From an uncultured Eubacterium sp. (GTDB lineage Bacteria; Bacillota; Clostridia; Lachnospirales; Lachnospiraceae), in the NCBI GenBank assembly GCA_900548465.1, contig URKY01000018.1, forward strand, positions 1 through 42,245: a stretch of 42,245 nt of DNA, given 5' to 3'. A program made the translations under genes and the position numbers. Within the stretch, counting starts at the first letter, position 1; every line of letters starts with the position of its first letter. A model generated the notes under the pieces. The model saw only the letters and a program-made list of their open reading frames with translations, was not told where the DNA came from and searched no databases. Below, piece by piece: positions 1 to 7,756 of the stretch.

Positions 1-89
1 TTAACAGTGGGTGGAATTTAGTCTTTCATACGGAATTTACTTTTACAAGTCAGCTCTTTAGCCTTTTTATTGCATATTTTTAATATAGT

Positions 90-119
90 TTGACACTACT
101 ATGTAAATTTTTGTAAAAT
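90..119 (+). promoter_or_regulatory. Putative sigma-A promoter of the zinc-ribbon gene pair
   Basis: A perfect -35 TTGACA (90-95) is followed after 18 nt by TAAAAT (114-119), one mismatch from the -10 consensus. It lies about 50 bp upstream of the first coding start. No operator-like repeat is visible. Bases 1-89 hold no feature I could recognise. Confidence 0.6.
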
Positions 120-167
120 AATGTTACGAGTAATATATTCTAATAAGGAAGAAAGGTGGTAAAATTT

Positions 168-1577
168 ATGTTTTGTCCAAATTGTGGTAAAGAACTGAAC
201 CTGACCGGCAGATTCTGTGAATATTGCGGATACGATATGTCAAAGGATTTAGAAGAAGCAGCTGCTAATAAATCTGCTGCTGAATCTAATGCCAATAAAT
301 CCGCATCACAGACAAATCCTGCTTTTACGGGAAATGCTCCTGTAAACGGATCTATGCCTACAGGATCAGCTCCAAAGAAACAACGTAACAACAAAGTACT
401 AATTCCAATCATTGTTGCGGTAGCAGTTATTGCAATTCTTGCAGTAAGCATTATTACTTATGTTTTCTTTGTGCCAAAGAAAGTTAATTTAACAAACTAT
501 GTTGATAAGGTAACTTTCGAGGGCTTTGATACAAGGGGAACAGCTGATATCAAAGTTAACGAAAAGCAGTTAAAGAAGGACCTTGCAAAGAAATTAAAGA
601 AACCTAAGGCTTCTGATTTCACAAAAGGCAAGAAAGACTACGACGACATTCTTGACGGACTACAGGGAATTTTTGACAGTGTAACTGATGAATCTTCTTA
701 TGCTGAGATTCTTATGGACAGTGTCTCGTTCTCTATTGATCCTTCATCAGACTTAAGCAACGGAGACACTGTAAAACTTGTTATTAAATACGATAACGAA
801 GTTGCAAAGAAATTTGGAATTAAATTTACAAAGGATGAAAAAAGTTACAAGGTAAAGGGCTTAAAGGATTTACAGGAGGTTGATCCTTTTGACGGTGTAT
901 CTCTTAGTGTAGAAGGCGTATCCCCTTACCTTTCAGTAAGCATCGTTTCCAACAACTCTACATTCTCTGAATACGATTACAATATTGAGAATGAGGCTGA
1001 ACATTATGCTAAAGGTGATAAAGTCACAGTTTACGTTAACAATGAGACTTTAGAATCTGCGGAAGAAGAATACGGATACAAATTCAAAACCAACAGTAAG
1101 GATTTTACTTTAGACAATGTTCCTGAATATGTCTCTTCTCTGTCACAGTTATCTGATGATGACAACAAGAAGCTTCAAAATCAGGCAAAGGATGTTGTCG
1201 AAGCATATCTGGCACAGGAAGATGAATACTTTGAAGCTTCAGACTTAAAGTACGTAGGTTCATACCTTTTATATTCTAAAGAAATCGGTAATGACTCATA
1301 TTATGGAGACTCAAACGACTATTACTGCGTATTTAGTGCAAAAGTTACCAATAATAAACATTCCAAAACCGTATACTTCCCTGTGCTATTCAAAGACATT
1401 AATAAATGCGGCGAGGATGAAGTTATCTATGAAGAATATAATGAACGTATACCGGGATCTTCTGAAGTAGGGGATTACTACATAAGCGGTTATACAAAAA
1501 TTAAGAAAATGTACAACGAACTTATTGGCTCTAATAAAGCAGGCTTTACAATTGATGCAACAGATGGTTTAAAATAA
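168..1577 (+). CDS. Zinc-ribbon, single-pass membrane protein with a large extracytoplasmic domain
   Basis: Function not recognised. The protein opens with a zinc ribbon (CPNCG...CEYCG, Cys 3, 6, 17 and 20), then a low-complexity Ala/Ser/Asn linker, one strongly hydrophobic helix at about residues 77-102, and about 365 residues rich in Lys, Asp and Tyr that should lie outside the membrane. The layout is that of the common 'zinc-ribbon plus membrane anchor' proteins of Firmicutes. I chose ATG 168 over GTG 156 because GAAAGGTGG (151-159) is then correctly spaced and the protein begins at the ribbon. The next gene, another zinc-ribbon membrane protein, follows 38 nt later, so the two probably share a transcript and may act together. 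The existence of the gene is near certain; its role is unknown. Confidence 0.85.
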   Translation: MFCPNCGKELNLTGRFCEYCGYDMSKDLEEAAANKSAAESNANKSASQTNPAFTGNAPVNGSMPTGSAPKKQRNNKVLIPIIVAVAVIAILAVSIITYVFFVPKKVNLTNYVDKVTFEGFDTRGTADIKVNEKQLKKDLAKKLKKPKASDFTKGKKDYDDILDGLQGIFDSVTDESSYAEILMDSVSFSIDPSSDLSNGDTVKLVIKYDNEVAKKFGIKFTKDEKSYKVKGLKDLQEVDPFDGVSLSVEGVSPYLSVSIVSNNSTFSEYDYNIENEAEHYAKGDKVTVYVNNETLESAEEEYGYKFKTNSKDFTLDNVPEYVSSLSQLSDDDNKKLQNQAKDVVEAYLAQEDEYFEASDLKYVGSYLLYSKEIGNDSYYGDSNDYYCVFSAKVTNNKHSKTVYFPVLFKDINKCGEDEVIYEEYNERIPGSSEVGDYYISGYTKIKKMYNELIGSNKAGFTIDATDGLK

Positions 1578-1615
1578 AATAATAAATATATTCAAATTAA
1601 TAAGGAGGATTTAAA

Positions 1616-2590
1616 ATGGCAAAATTTTGTATGTACTGTGGCAGACCTTTAGCGGAAGGTGAGGTATGTAACTGCCAGAACAACGCTAATACTCAGGAAA
1701 CTGCACCACAGACAGCTGACACTAACACACAGGCTAACGCTCCGGCAGCTGAAGCTAATGTTCAACCTGATAACACTAATGTTCAGGCGCAAACTACTGC
1801 TCAGAACGATTACAATCAGGGAGCAAACCCTAATCAGAACTTTAATCAGGGCGGTCCAATTCCTAATCAGAATTTCAATCAGGGATTCAACCAAAATTAT
1901 AACGAAAATCAAGGAATGCCTTACGGTGCTGCTCCACAGCAGGCTCATTCAAGTGAATTAGGAAATAAAATTAAATTTGTATTTTCAAAAATTGCAGGTA
2001 TGTTCAAGTCACCATCTGCAACAATAAAAGAATTTATAGCAAAAGATGATTTACATTATGGTGTAATCATGATGGCAATTAATATAATTGGAATATTTAT
2101 TATTTCACTTATTGAATTCCTTTATTTAAACAATAAGCTTTATGATATGTTACCTGTTGCAAAACTTTTACTTGTTGCAGTAATAATAGCGGTAATTAAC
2201 ACATTTGGAGCTGCCGGACTGTTATATGCTTTTACTAATAAGACTTTCAAATCCAATACATCCATAGCTCACATTTTTGCAATAAAGGGTGTTACATCTG
2301 TTTTATCTGTTTGTTTACAGGTAGTTACAATTATATTTACACTTCTTAGTGCAAAGCTTGGATTAGTTTTATCAGTAGTTGCATTTATTTACACATCTGT
2401 AATATTTATTGCAAACTATGTTGAAATAGTTAAACTTGACACTGACAAAAAATCTTATGCTTTACTTATTACATACAGCATCGTATTTATAGTTGAAGTG
2501 ATTATATTCTACTTATTCATCTCATCTATCGTATCAGGTGCTCTTGGCTCAGTTTCAAGTCTGTTCTCAAACATTGGCAGTCTTTACTAA
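1616..2590 (+). CDS. Zinc-ribbon multi-pass membrane protein, Yip1-like
   Basis: 324 residues. The N-terminus has a compact Cys4 ribbon (C5, C8, C18, C20). Residues 21-110 are a disordered Asn/Gln-rich stretch with repeated NQNFNQG-type units. From about residue 145 there are roughly five hydrophobic helices, consistent with a YIP1-family membrane domain. The start has an ideal AAGGAGG (1602-1608). It is the second gene of a pair with the preceding zinc-ribbon protein. The TAA stop at 2588-2590 abuts the palindromic element that fills the gap to the convergent aldolase gene. The molecular function is not known; the Yip1 assignment comes from topology plus the ribbon and is tentative. Confidence 0.8.
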   Translation: MAKFCMYCGRPLAEGEVCNCQNNANTQETAPQTADTNTQANAPAAEANVQPDNTNVQAQTTAQNDYNQGANPNQNFNQGGPIPNQNFNQGFNQNYNENQGMPYGAAPQQAHSSELGNKIKFVFSKIAGMFKSPSATIKEFIAKDDLHYGVIMMAINIIGIFIISLIEFLYLNNKLYDMLPVAKLLLVAVIIAVINTFGAAGLLYAFTNKTFKSNTSIAHIFAIKGVTSVLSVCLQVVTIIFTLLSAKLGLVLSVVAFIYTSVIFIANYVEIVKLDTDKKSYALLITYSIVFIVEVIIFYLFISSIVSGALGSVSSLFSNIGSLY

Positions 2591-2614
2591 AAAATACACT
2601 TTATAAAATGGGGA

Positions 2615-2869
2615 GGCAGATAAACAATGTCTCCCTCAAATAATTTTTTTCAATATAATAAAAGGTAGTTTTCAAAACATGTCGCATTTCTATCTTTACT
2701 GCGCCGCATATTAACAATTGCTTCCGCAAACTCAGCCACTTCGTGGCTTCAGACAATGCTCCGCAATTGTAGCTATGCTCGTAAAGATGACGAAATGCTT
2801 CCAATCGTTTTGAAAACTACCTTTTATTATATTGAAAAAAATTATTTGAGGGAGACCTGTTTATCTGCC
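2615..2869. repeat. Palindromic element, copy 1 (conserved core, private arms)
   Basis: Left arm 2615-2678 and right arm 2807-2869 are reverse complements except for one mismatch and one single-base indel. Between them is a 128-nt core (2679-2806) that itself folds: GCATTTC/GAAATGC, ATCTTTAC/GTAAAGAT, CAATTGC/GCAATTG, and an apical hairpin AGCCAC-TTC-GTGGCT. Symmetry continues weakly outward (AAAAATAC near both stop codons), so the whole convergent intergenic gap is one fold-back structure. The core recurs at 25265-25393. No transposase and no credible ORF is inside. It could be a MITE-like element, a structured RNA, or a bidirectional terminator. Confidence 0.85.
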
Positions 2870-2885
2870 TTATTTTAGGGTATTT

Positions 2886-3563
2886 TTAACAATCTGCCAT
2901 TGTTTTGCCCTTACCTGTAATTGATTCAAAATCGTCGTTAAATGCATCGATTGCTGCGTCAATTGCTTTGTTTTTAATAAGACCTTCTATAACATCACAT
3001 GCTACTGTAGATGCTCCGATGCCATACTTTGTAAGTTCAAGTACCTGCTGTGAATTCTTGAAACTTGCTGCAAGAACATCACACTGTAAATTGTTGTTTT
3101 CAAATATATCCTGAATATCCATTGCAACCTGAATACCGTTGTATCCAAAGTTATCAATTCTGTTAACGTATGGTGCTGTATATTTAGCTCCTGCTTTTGC
3201 TGCAAGGAATGCCTGCATTGGTGTGTAAATTGCTGTCGCTGTAATATTTACACCCTGTGGTGCTAATTCTTTCATTGCCTTAAGTCCCTGTGGTGTTGTT
3301 GGGATTTTAACAAATGTATTTGCACCAAGACGTTCTCTAATAACATTAGCTTCCTTAACCATGCCTTCTGCATCTTTTGATACTACCTGAACATGTAATT
3401 CGCCGTCTTTTCCTACGATTTCTCTTAATTCAGACAACACCTCATATGGTGGTCTTTTGCTCTTTGCAAGAATAGATGGATTTGTTGTAACACCATCGCA
3501 TGGGTATAAATCCCAAATTTCTCTTACCTTCTCAATGTTTGCATCATCAATAATTAACTTCAT
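2886..3563 (-). CDS. fsa: Fructose-6-phosphate aldolase / TalC-type transaldolase
   Basis: 225 residues, the usual size of the short FSA/TalC family, an (alpha/beta)8 barrel class I aldolase. The Schiff-base lysine is K86 in TFVKIPTT. N28 (TTNPS), Q59 (HVQV) and Y132 (APYVNRID) sit where FSA-type enzymes have their active-site residues; Gln at that position favours aldolase over transaldolase activity. I placed the start at the Met of MKLIID because TTGGAGG precedes it at good spacing; an upstream frame extension has no such site. It is the last gene of a three-gene operon after a glycyl radical enzyme and its activase, 24 nt downstream of the activase. In E. coli the same trio makes and cleaves 1-deoxyfructose-6-phosphate, giving glyceraldehyde-3-phosphate and hydroxyacetone. 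That substrate here is inferred from context. Confidence 0.88.
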   Translation of the reverse strand: MKLIIDDANIEKVREIWDLYPCDGVTTNPSILAKSKRPPYEVLSELREIVGKDGELHVQVVSKDAEGMVKEANVIRERLGANTFVKIPTTPQGLKAMKELAPQGVNITATAIYTPMQAFLAAKAGAKYTAPYVNRIDNFGYNGIQVAMDIQDIFENNNLQCDVLAASFKNSQQVLELTKYGIGASTVACDVIEGLIKNKAIDAAIDAFNDDFESITGKGKTMADC

Positions 3564-3587
3564 TTTTAATACCTCCAACATTATTTT

Positions 3588-4499
3588 TTAAATTTCTAAA
3601 ATAAGATTTTTTATTCCATTATCTGTAGCAATTTTTCCAAAAGCCCTCATTTGATCATCACTGTATACTGATGGGTTTTCTTCAAAACAAAACTCTTTAT
3701 CCACCATTTTGTACTTAGCCTGAGCCAGTGGATTGTAATTAAGCAATTCATATTTCACATCCGGATATATGCTGCTTATATATTCAGCAATCATTGCAAT
3801 ATTGTCATTGGTTGCCGTCATGGTAGGAATCAGGGGAGTTCTTATAATCACATTTTCACGCTTTCTGGATGTTAACAGCCAATCCAGATTTTGTTTAATT
3901 AAATTGTTATCAACTCCTGTGTATTTCCTATGCAGCTCACTATCAAAAATCTTTAAGTCTGCATAAACGTAATCAATGTACTTCATTGCTTCCTGATATA
4001 TTCTTGTTTGAATATTAGATGCCGTCTCTATTGTTGTTGTTACATTTCTATCTTTTAACCCTTTCAAAATCTCTATTGCAAACTCATGTTGCATAAGAGG
4101 CTCTCCACCGGAAAGTGTTACACCTCCTCCATATTTAAAGAACGGCTCATCCTTACAGGCTTCTTCCACAACCTCATCTGCCGTCATATATCTGGAATCC
4201 ATGGAAATAGCTTTCGAAGGGCAATTGTCAACTATGCGCTCCCAATCTTCCTTCTTTTTGACATCCAAAATTATTTGTCTGTCCGCTTCCCTTACTCCAC
4301 CATTTTCGGCTAAATGAACACATGTGTTACAATGTATACATCTGTTTGGAAAATACAACGGCCTCTGTTTTAACGAAAGTCCTTCGGGATTCTGACACCA
4401 GGCACACCTTAATGTACATCCCTTTAAGAAAACCGTTGTTCTGATACCTTCACCATCATGGACTGAAAATCTCTTGAAGTCAAAAACATATCCCTTCAT
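3588..4499 (-). CDS. Glycyl radical enzyme activating enzyme (radical SAM)
   Basis: About 303 residues. The radical-SAM CxxxCxxC motif is CTLRCAWC (C28, C32, C35), followed by a ferredoxin-like cluster set C54, C57, C60 and C93. The SAM-binding GGE-type motif is TLSGGEPL. It should cleave S-adenosylmethionine reductively and install the glycyl radical on the adjacent GRE. Many relatives carry two extra 4Fe-4S clusters; here I see ligands for only one. The start at MKGYVFDF has GGAGG 10 nt upstream; the upstream ATG is too close to the same site. It sits between the GRE gene and the aldolase gene in one operon, which makes the partner assignment strong. Confidence 0.93.
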   Translation of the reverse strand: MKGYVFDFKRFSVHDGEGIRTTVFLKGCTLRCAWCQNPEGLSLKQRPLYFPNRCIHCNTCVHLAENGGVREADRQIILDVKKKEDWERIVDNCPSKAISMDSRYMTADEVVEEACKDEPFFKYGGGVTLSGGEPLMQHEFAIEILKGLKDRNVTTTIETASNIQTRIYQEAMKYIDYVYADLKIFDSELHRKYTGVDNNLIKQNLDWLLTSRKRENVIIRTPLIPTMTATNDNIAMIAEYISSIYPDVKYELLNYNPLAQAKYKMVDKEFCFEENPSVYSDDQMRAFGKIATDNGIKNLILEI

Positions 4500-4538
4500 A
4501 ATCTCCATACCTCCATCAATGCCTTTTAGCGATGTTTA

Positions 4539-6896
4539 TTAAATATCATTATAACTTGTTCTTGCTATGATTTCATCCTGTAATTCTCCGGCAAGTTCCA
4601 CAAAATATGCAGTATATCCGGCAACTCTTACCGTAAGATTTCTATATCTTTCAGGATCCTTCTTTGCTGCTATAAGATCCTCTTTTCTAACTACGTTAAA
4701 CTGAATATGTGGTATTTCAAGATCCACAAATGCTCTAAGCATTTTTGCAAATTTATTAATTCCCGTTTCAGTTTTGAAAAATTCAGGTAAGAACTTCATA
4801 TTCAAGAGTCCACCATTTGTTGTCCAGCTCTTATCCAGTCTTGATACTGACTTAAGCACCGCCGTAGGACCATGCTCATCTCGTCCATAAACAGGAGACA
4901 TACCACCGTCTGCCAATGGCGTTGTTGCATATCTTCCATCCGGTGTTGCCCCTACATTCTTGCCCATAGGCACATGTGCCGAAACTGTATACATTCCTGT
5001 GTGGTATTTACCACCTCTATAGTTTTTGAATTTTCCGATTCTTTCACGGAAATATCCTGCCCACTTTGCTCCAAGATTATCTACCCACTCAACATCATTT
5101 CCATATTTAGGTACTTTGTTAAGGAGCATTGTTCTTAATACTTCATCGCCTTCATAATTATTCTGAAGTGCTTTAAGCATTCTTTCTTTTGTTACTGTCT
5201 TTTTGTCATACACCATTTCTTTAAGTGCTGCAAGACTGTCGGCAAGATTTGCAACCTGTATCATCTGAATACCTGAGAGGTTGTATTTTGCGCCTCCTCT
5301 TGTAACATCAATTCCTTTGCTCATGCAGTTTCTTATAACTGATGACAAAAATGGTGTTGGGAGAAGATCCATATGAGCCTGTTCAACCTGCTCACATGCC
5401 AAAAGCATCTTGTCCATAAAATAATCAATATTTTCTTTAAATGCTTTTTCCAAATCTTCATATTTTTCAAACGTAGTCAGGTTTCCTCTATCAGGTGCTA
5501 ATTGCTTTCCTGTCAGAAGACACTTTCCATTATTTAGTGTTAATTCTAATGCTTTATTTAAATTAAACATTGCTGCATCTGACCAGCCAAGGTTATCTCC
5601 CTGAGTTGTAAGTTCCACGCATCCTACAATAGCATAATCTCTTGCATCCTTTGGTTCAATCCCCAAATCATCAATCATTGCCGGAACAACTGCCTTGTCG
5701 TTAAAGAACTGTGGCATTCCACTTCCCAAGGATACAACTTTAATCGCAGCCTTTAATAATTTATCACTTGTTTCTTCACACAATCTTACTGAAAGGTTTG
5801 GCTGCGGAAGTCCCAAATGCTCCTGTGACTTAAGGAAAAGGTATGAAAGTTCATTTTCGTATGGATTTCCATCCTCATCCTGTCCACCTATTGCTATATT
5901 AAATCCAATTGGAAATCCTGCAAAAAACTTTGCACTGTTTGAATTTCTCATATATACTATTTCATTAAATTTAAGCCAGAGGTTCTCAATGATTTCCAAA
6001 ACACTTTGATCAGTTTCAATCCCTGCATCAATGTCGTGTTTATAATATGGATACATATATACATCCATTCTTCCCGGTGAAAATGAAGATGCATTGGATT
6101 CCATCTGTAAAATTACGAACAAAAACCATAATGCCTGAGTTGCTTCATGGAATGTTTCAGGCGGTCTCTTTGATATGTTGTCGCAAACATTTGCAACTTT
6201 TCTCATATTCTCGGCCCATTCATCATTATCCTTTGCCTGTTCATTGAGCTGGTCCCTGTATCTTAAGATAAAGTTGACTGCCCCCTCCATAACTATGCTT
6301 ACACTCTTGTAAAACAGTTTTTTCTCTTCATCTGTTTCTTTTTCCAGATAGCTTTCTGCTTCTGCTTTCAATCCGGCAGGTCCCTTTTTAAGCCATCCTG
6401 CGCAATCAGGATTAATATGTCCCTGTGCGTGGTCCTTCTGGTTAATCTTAGCAACTTTTGAAATTTCATCAATTTCTTTACCATATCTCTTTTTAAGAAC
6501 ATCTTCCAGAGATTTTCCCTGCCAGTATGGGTATATAACCTCTCTAAAATATTTAATGTCTTCTTCTCTTACATTAAACTTGTCCTGTGGTCTTGTTGGA
6601 AGAGTTTCAAATTCCTTATCAACCCATGTACTTCCACTTTCAGGAAATACAACTCCGTATCTGACTCCTGCCGTTCTGTTTCCCACTATAAGTTCCTCCG
6701 GTTCAGCACTTATAGCAATTTTTTCAAGGCAAGCCTTAAGAGAATATGCTCTCTGCAAAATTCTCGGTTCATCTTCATGCTTCTTATATGTTTCAGTAAT
6801 AATCTTCGCCTGCTCTATGGAAGCATATCTTGGAACCGAAAGCATTCTGTCTTTCAGGCTTTCAATTCTTTCTGTTTTAACTAACTTATCTACCAT
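4539..6896 (-). CDS. Glycyl radical enzyme, dehydratase/C-O lyase class (YbiW/PflD-like)
   Basis: 785 residues, the typical size of the dehydratase branch. The thiyl Cys and general base are in VGCVE (Cys426, Glu428), and the C-terminal glycyl loop is RVAGYTAYF (Gly760). The single Cys followed by V-E, instead of the paired Cys-Cys of pyruvate formate-lyase, places it among glycerol, diol, hydroxyproline and anhydrosugar enzymes. The operon GRE - activase - FSA aldolase matches E. coli ybiW-ybiY-fsaA and pflD/C-fsaB. Those GREs are reported to open 1,5-anhydroglucitol-6-P or 1,5-anhydromannitol-6-P to 1-deoxyfructose-6-P. No microcompartment genes are present, which argues against a PduGH/CutC-type locus. 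The substrate is inferred; family membership is certain. The promoter and phased A-tracts lie just upstream. Confidence 0.92.
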   Translation of the reverse strand: MVDKLVKTERIESLKDRMLSVPRYASIEQAKIITETYKKHEDEPRILQRAYSLKACLEKIAISAEPEELIVGNRTAGVRYGVVFPESGSTWVDKEFETLPTRPQDKFNVREEDIKYFREVIYPYWQGKSLEDVLKKRYGKEIDEISKVAKINQKDHAQGHINPDCAGWLKKGPAGLKAEAESYLEKETDEEKKLFYKSVSIVMEGAVNFILRYRDQLNEQAKDNDEWAENMRKVANVCDNISKRPPETFHEATQALWFLFVILQMESNASSFSPGRMDVYMYPYYKHDIDAGIETDQSVLEIIENLWLKFNEIVYMRNSNSAKFFAGFPIGFNIAIGGQDEDGNPYENELSYLFLKSQEHLGLPQPNLSVRLCEETSDKLLKAAIKVVSLGSGMPQFFNDKAVVPAMIDDLGIEPKDARDYAIVGCVELTTQGDNLGWSDAAMFNLNKALELTLNNGKCLLTGKQLAPDRGNLTTFEKYEDLEKAFKENIDYFMDKMLLACEQVEQAHMDLLPTPFLSSVIRNCMSKGIDVTRGGAKYNLSGIQMIQVANLADSLAALKEMVYDKKTVTKERMLKALQNNYEGDEVLRTMLLNKVPKYGNDVEWVDNLGAKWAGYFRERIGKFKNYRGGKYHTGMYTVSAHVPMGKNVGATPDGRYATTPLADGGMSPVYGRDEHGPTAVLKSVSRLDKSWTTNGGLLNMKFLPEFFKTETGINKFAKMLRAFVDLEIPHIQFNVVRKEDLIAAKKDPERYRNLTVRVAGYTAYFVELAGELQDEIIARTSYNDI

Positions 6897-6966
6897 AGTA
6901 ACATCCTCTCAATTTCTATATTTAAGGGATATCAACACTATAAATGTGATTCCTTACTCTGATTCT

Positions 6967-6995
6967 ATATTACTATTAGTAGTACGCTAAGTCAA
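6967..6995 (-). promoter_or_regulatory. Putative promoter of the glycyl radical enzyme operon
   Basis: Read on the minus strand: -35 TTGACT (6990-6995), 17-nt spacer, -10 TAATAT (6967-6972). The spacer holds an inverted repeat TACTA-ctaa-TAGTA, a candidate operator. Upstream of the -35 (7001-7040) are A-tracts repeated every 10 bp. The start codon is about 70 nt downstream, with GAGAGGA as ribosome site. Confidence 0.6.
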
Positions 6996-7000
6996 TAGAT

Positions 7001-7040
7001 TTTTTATTATTTTTTATTGTTTTTTATTGTTTTTTATTGT
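7001..7040 (-). repeat. Four tandem 10-bp units: phased A-tracts upstream of the GRE promoter
   Basis: The plus strand reads four units of TTTTTATTGT (the first with one change). On the promoter strand this gives A5-A6 runs spaced exactly one helical turn apart, ending 5 bp before the -35. Such phasing is known to bend DNA and to act as an UP element; the effect here is inferred. AT-rich sequence continues to about 7075. Confidence 0.7.
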
Positions 7041-7138
7041 TTTTAACTTTTATTTTTTACTTTTTAATTTTTTCTTATAAATATAATACATAAAGCACCC
7101 TTGCATTTTCAACAAAAATGCTTTACCTGAATTATAAT

Positions 7139-7528
7139 TTATTTAATTTTTATTTTTTTGACTTTTACAGTCTTCTTATTATTTATATTACCGGCATCCG
7201 GTTGTTCCTTCGGCGGTTCCTCATATTTAAGCAGGTTACTATAATCGTTTTTGCCCCAGCTATAAAGTGTATTATCTTTCTTTACTGCAAGAACATAATC
7301 GCTGCCACAGGATACGCTTCTGACATTATCCATTACTTTAACCGGGAGTTTTGCACCTTCCTTATTATTTCCAATTCCCAACTGTCCGTTTATGTTTGTT
7401 CCAAACATATATAATTCGTCATTTTTTGTAATAACTCCGGTGTTTCTGCTCCATGTTGAAAAATCCCTGAGCGATAACCATACCGGTATGTCAGATTCTA
7501 TCTGATACATCAATCTGATTCTGCTCAA
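7139..7528 (-). pseudogene. Remnant of an RCC1-repeat (beta-propeller) protein
   Basis: The C-terminal half contains RCC1-type blades: ITKNDELYMFGTNINGQLG followed by LAVKKDNTLYSWGKN, then a Lys-rich tail. Only about two blades are present, whereas a propeller needs about seven. The open frame begins at a TTG with no ribosome-binding site, no signal peptide and no recognisable upstream domain. RCC1 proteins of gut Firmicutes are usually large exported proteins, so this is best read as the 3' end of a decayed gene. I found no repeat or mobile element explaining the truncation. Confidence 0.6.
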
Positions 7529-7693
7529 GGATTATGTTCTGTTATTAATGTTTTTCATAATACAATCGTTCTTTATTCTCTTTTATTAATTGTAACATTA
7601 GTCCATATTGTTTACAATGTTTTTCTTACTTACAGTTTGCCTCCAATTTTCCAAATTTTCTAAAATAGTTTTTTTAGTACAAATTATAAAAGT

Positions 7694-7721
7694 TTGAAAA
7701 GAATATTTATAATGCTAAAAT
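7694..7721 (+). promoter_or_regulatory. Possible promoter of the MATE exporter gene
   Basis: TTGAAA (7694-7699), 16-nt spacer, TAAAAT (7716-7721). The region is extremely AT-rich and other -10-like hexamers overlap (TATAAT at 7709-7714), so the choice is weak. Bases 7529-7690 show nothing else recognisable. Confidence 0.35.
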
Positions 7722-7756
7722 AGAATAAAACATAGATAAAATAAGAGAGATACGAT

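Noticed and set aside
430..460. Sortase substrate or classical signal peptide in the first zinc-ribbon protein
   Set aside because: The hydrophobic helix is internal, after a cytoplasmic zinc ribbon, and no LPxTG-type motif follows; it is a single-pass anchor.
2601..2804. 67-codon minus-strand ORF inside palindromic element 1
   Set aside because: It lies entirely within the fold-back structure, has no ribosome site, and its frame is not kept in the second copy of the core.
2615..2869. Insertion-sequence remnant
   Set aside because: No transposase fragment, no fixed terminal repeats shared with copy 2, and no obvious target-site duplication. The arms are private to each copy.
4539..6896. Pyruvate formate-lyase or choline trimethylamine-lyase
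   Set aside because: The active site is a single Cys in GCVE, not Cys-Cys; length and the aldolase neighbour fit the YbiW/PflD branch, and no microcompartment genes are present.
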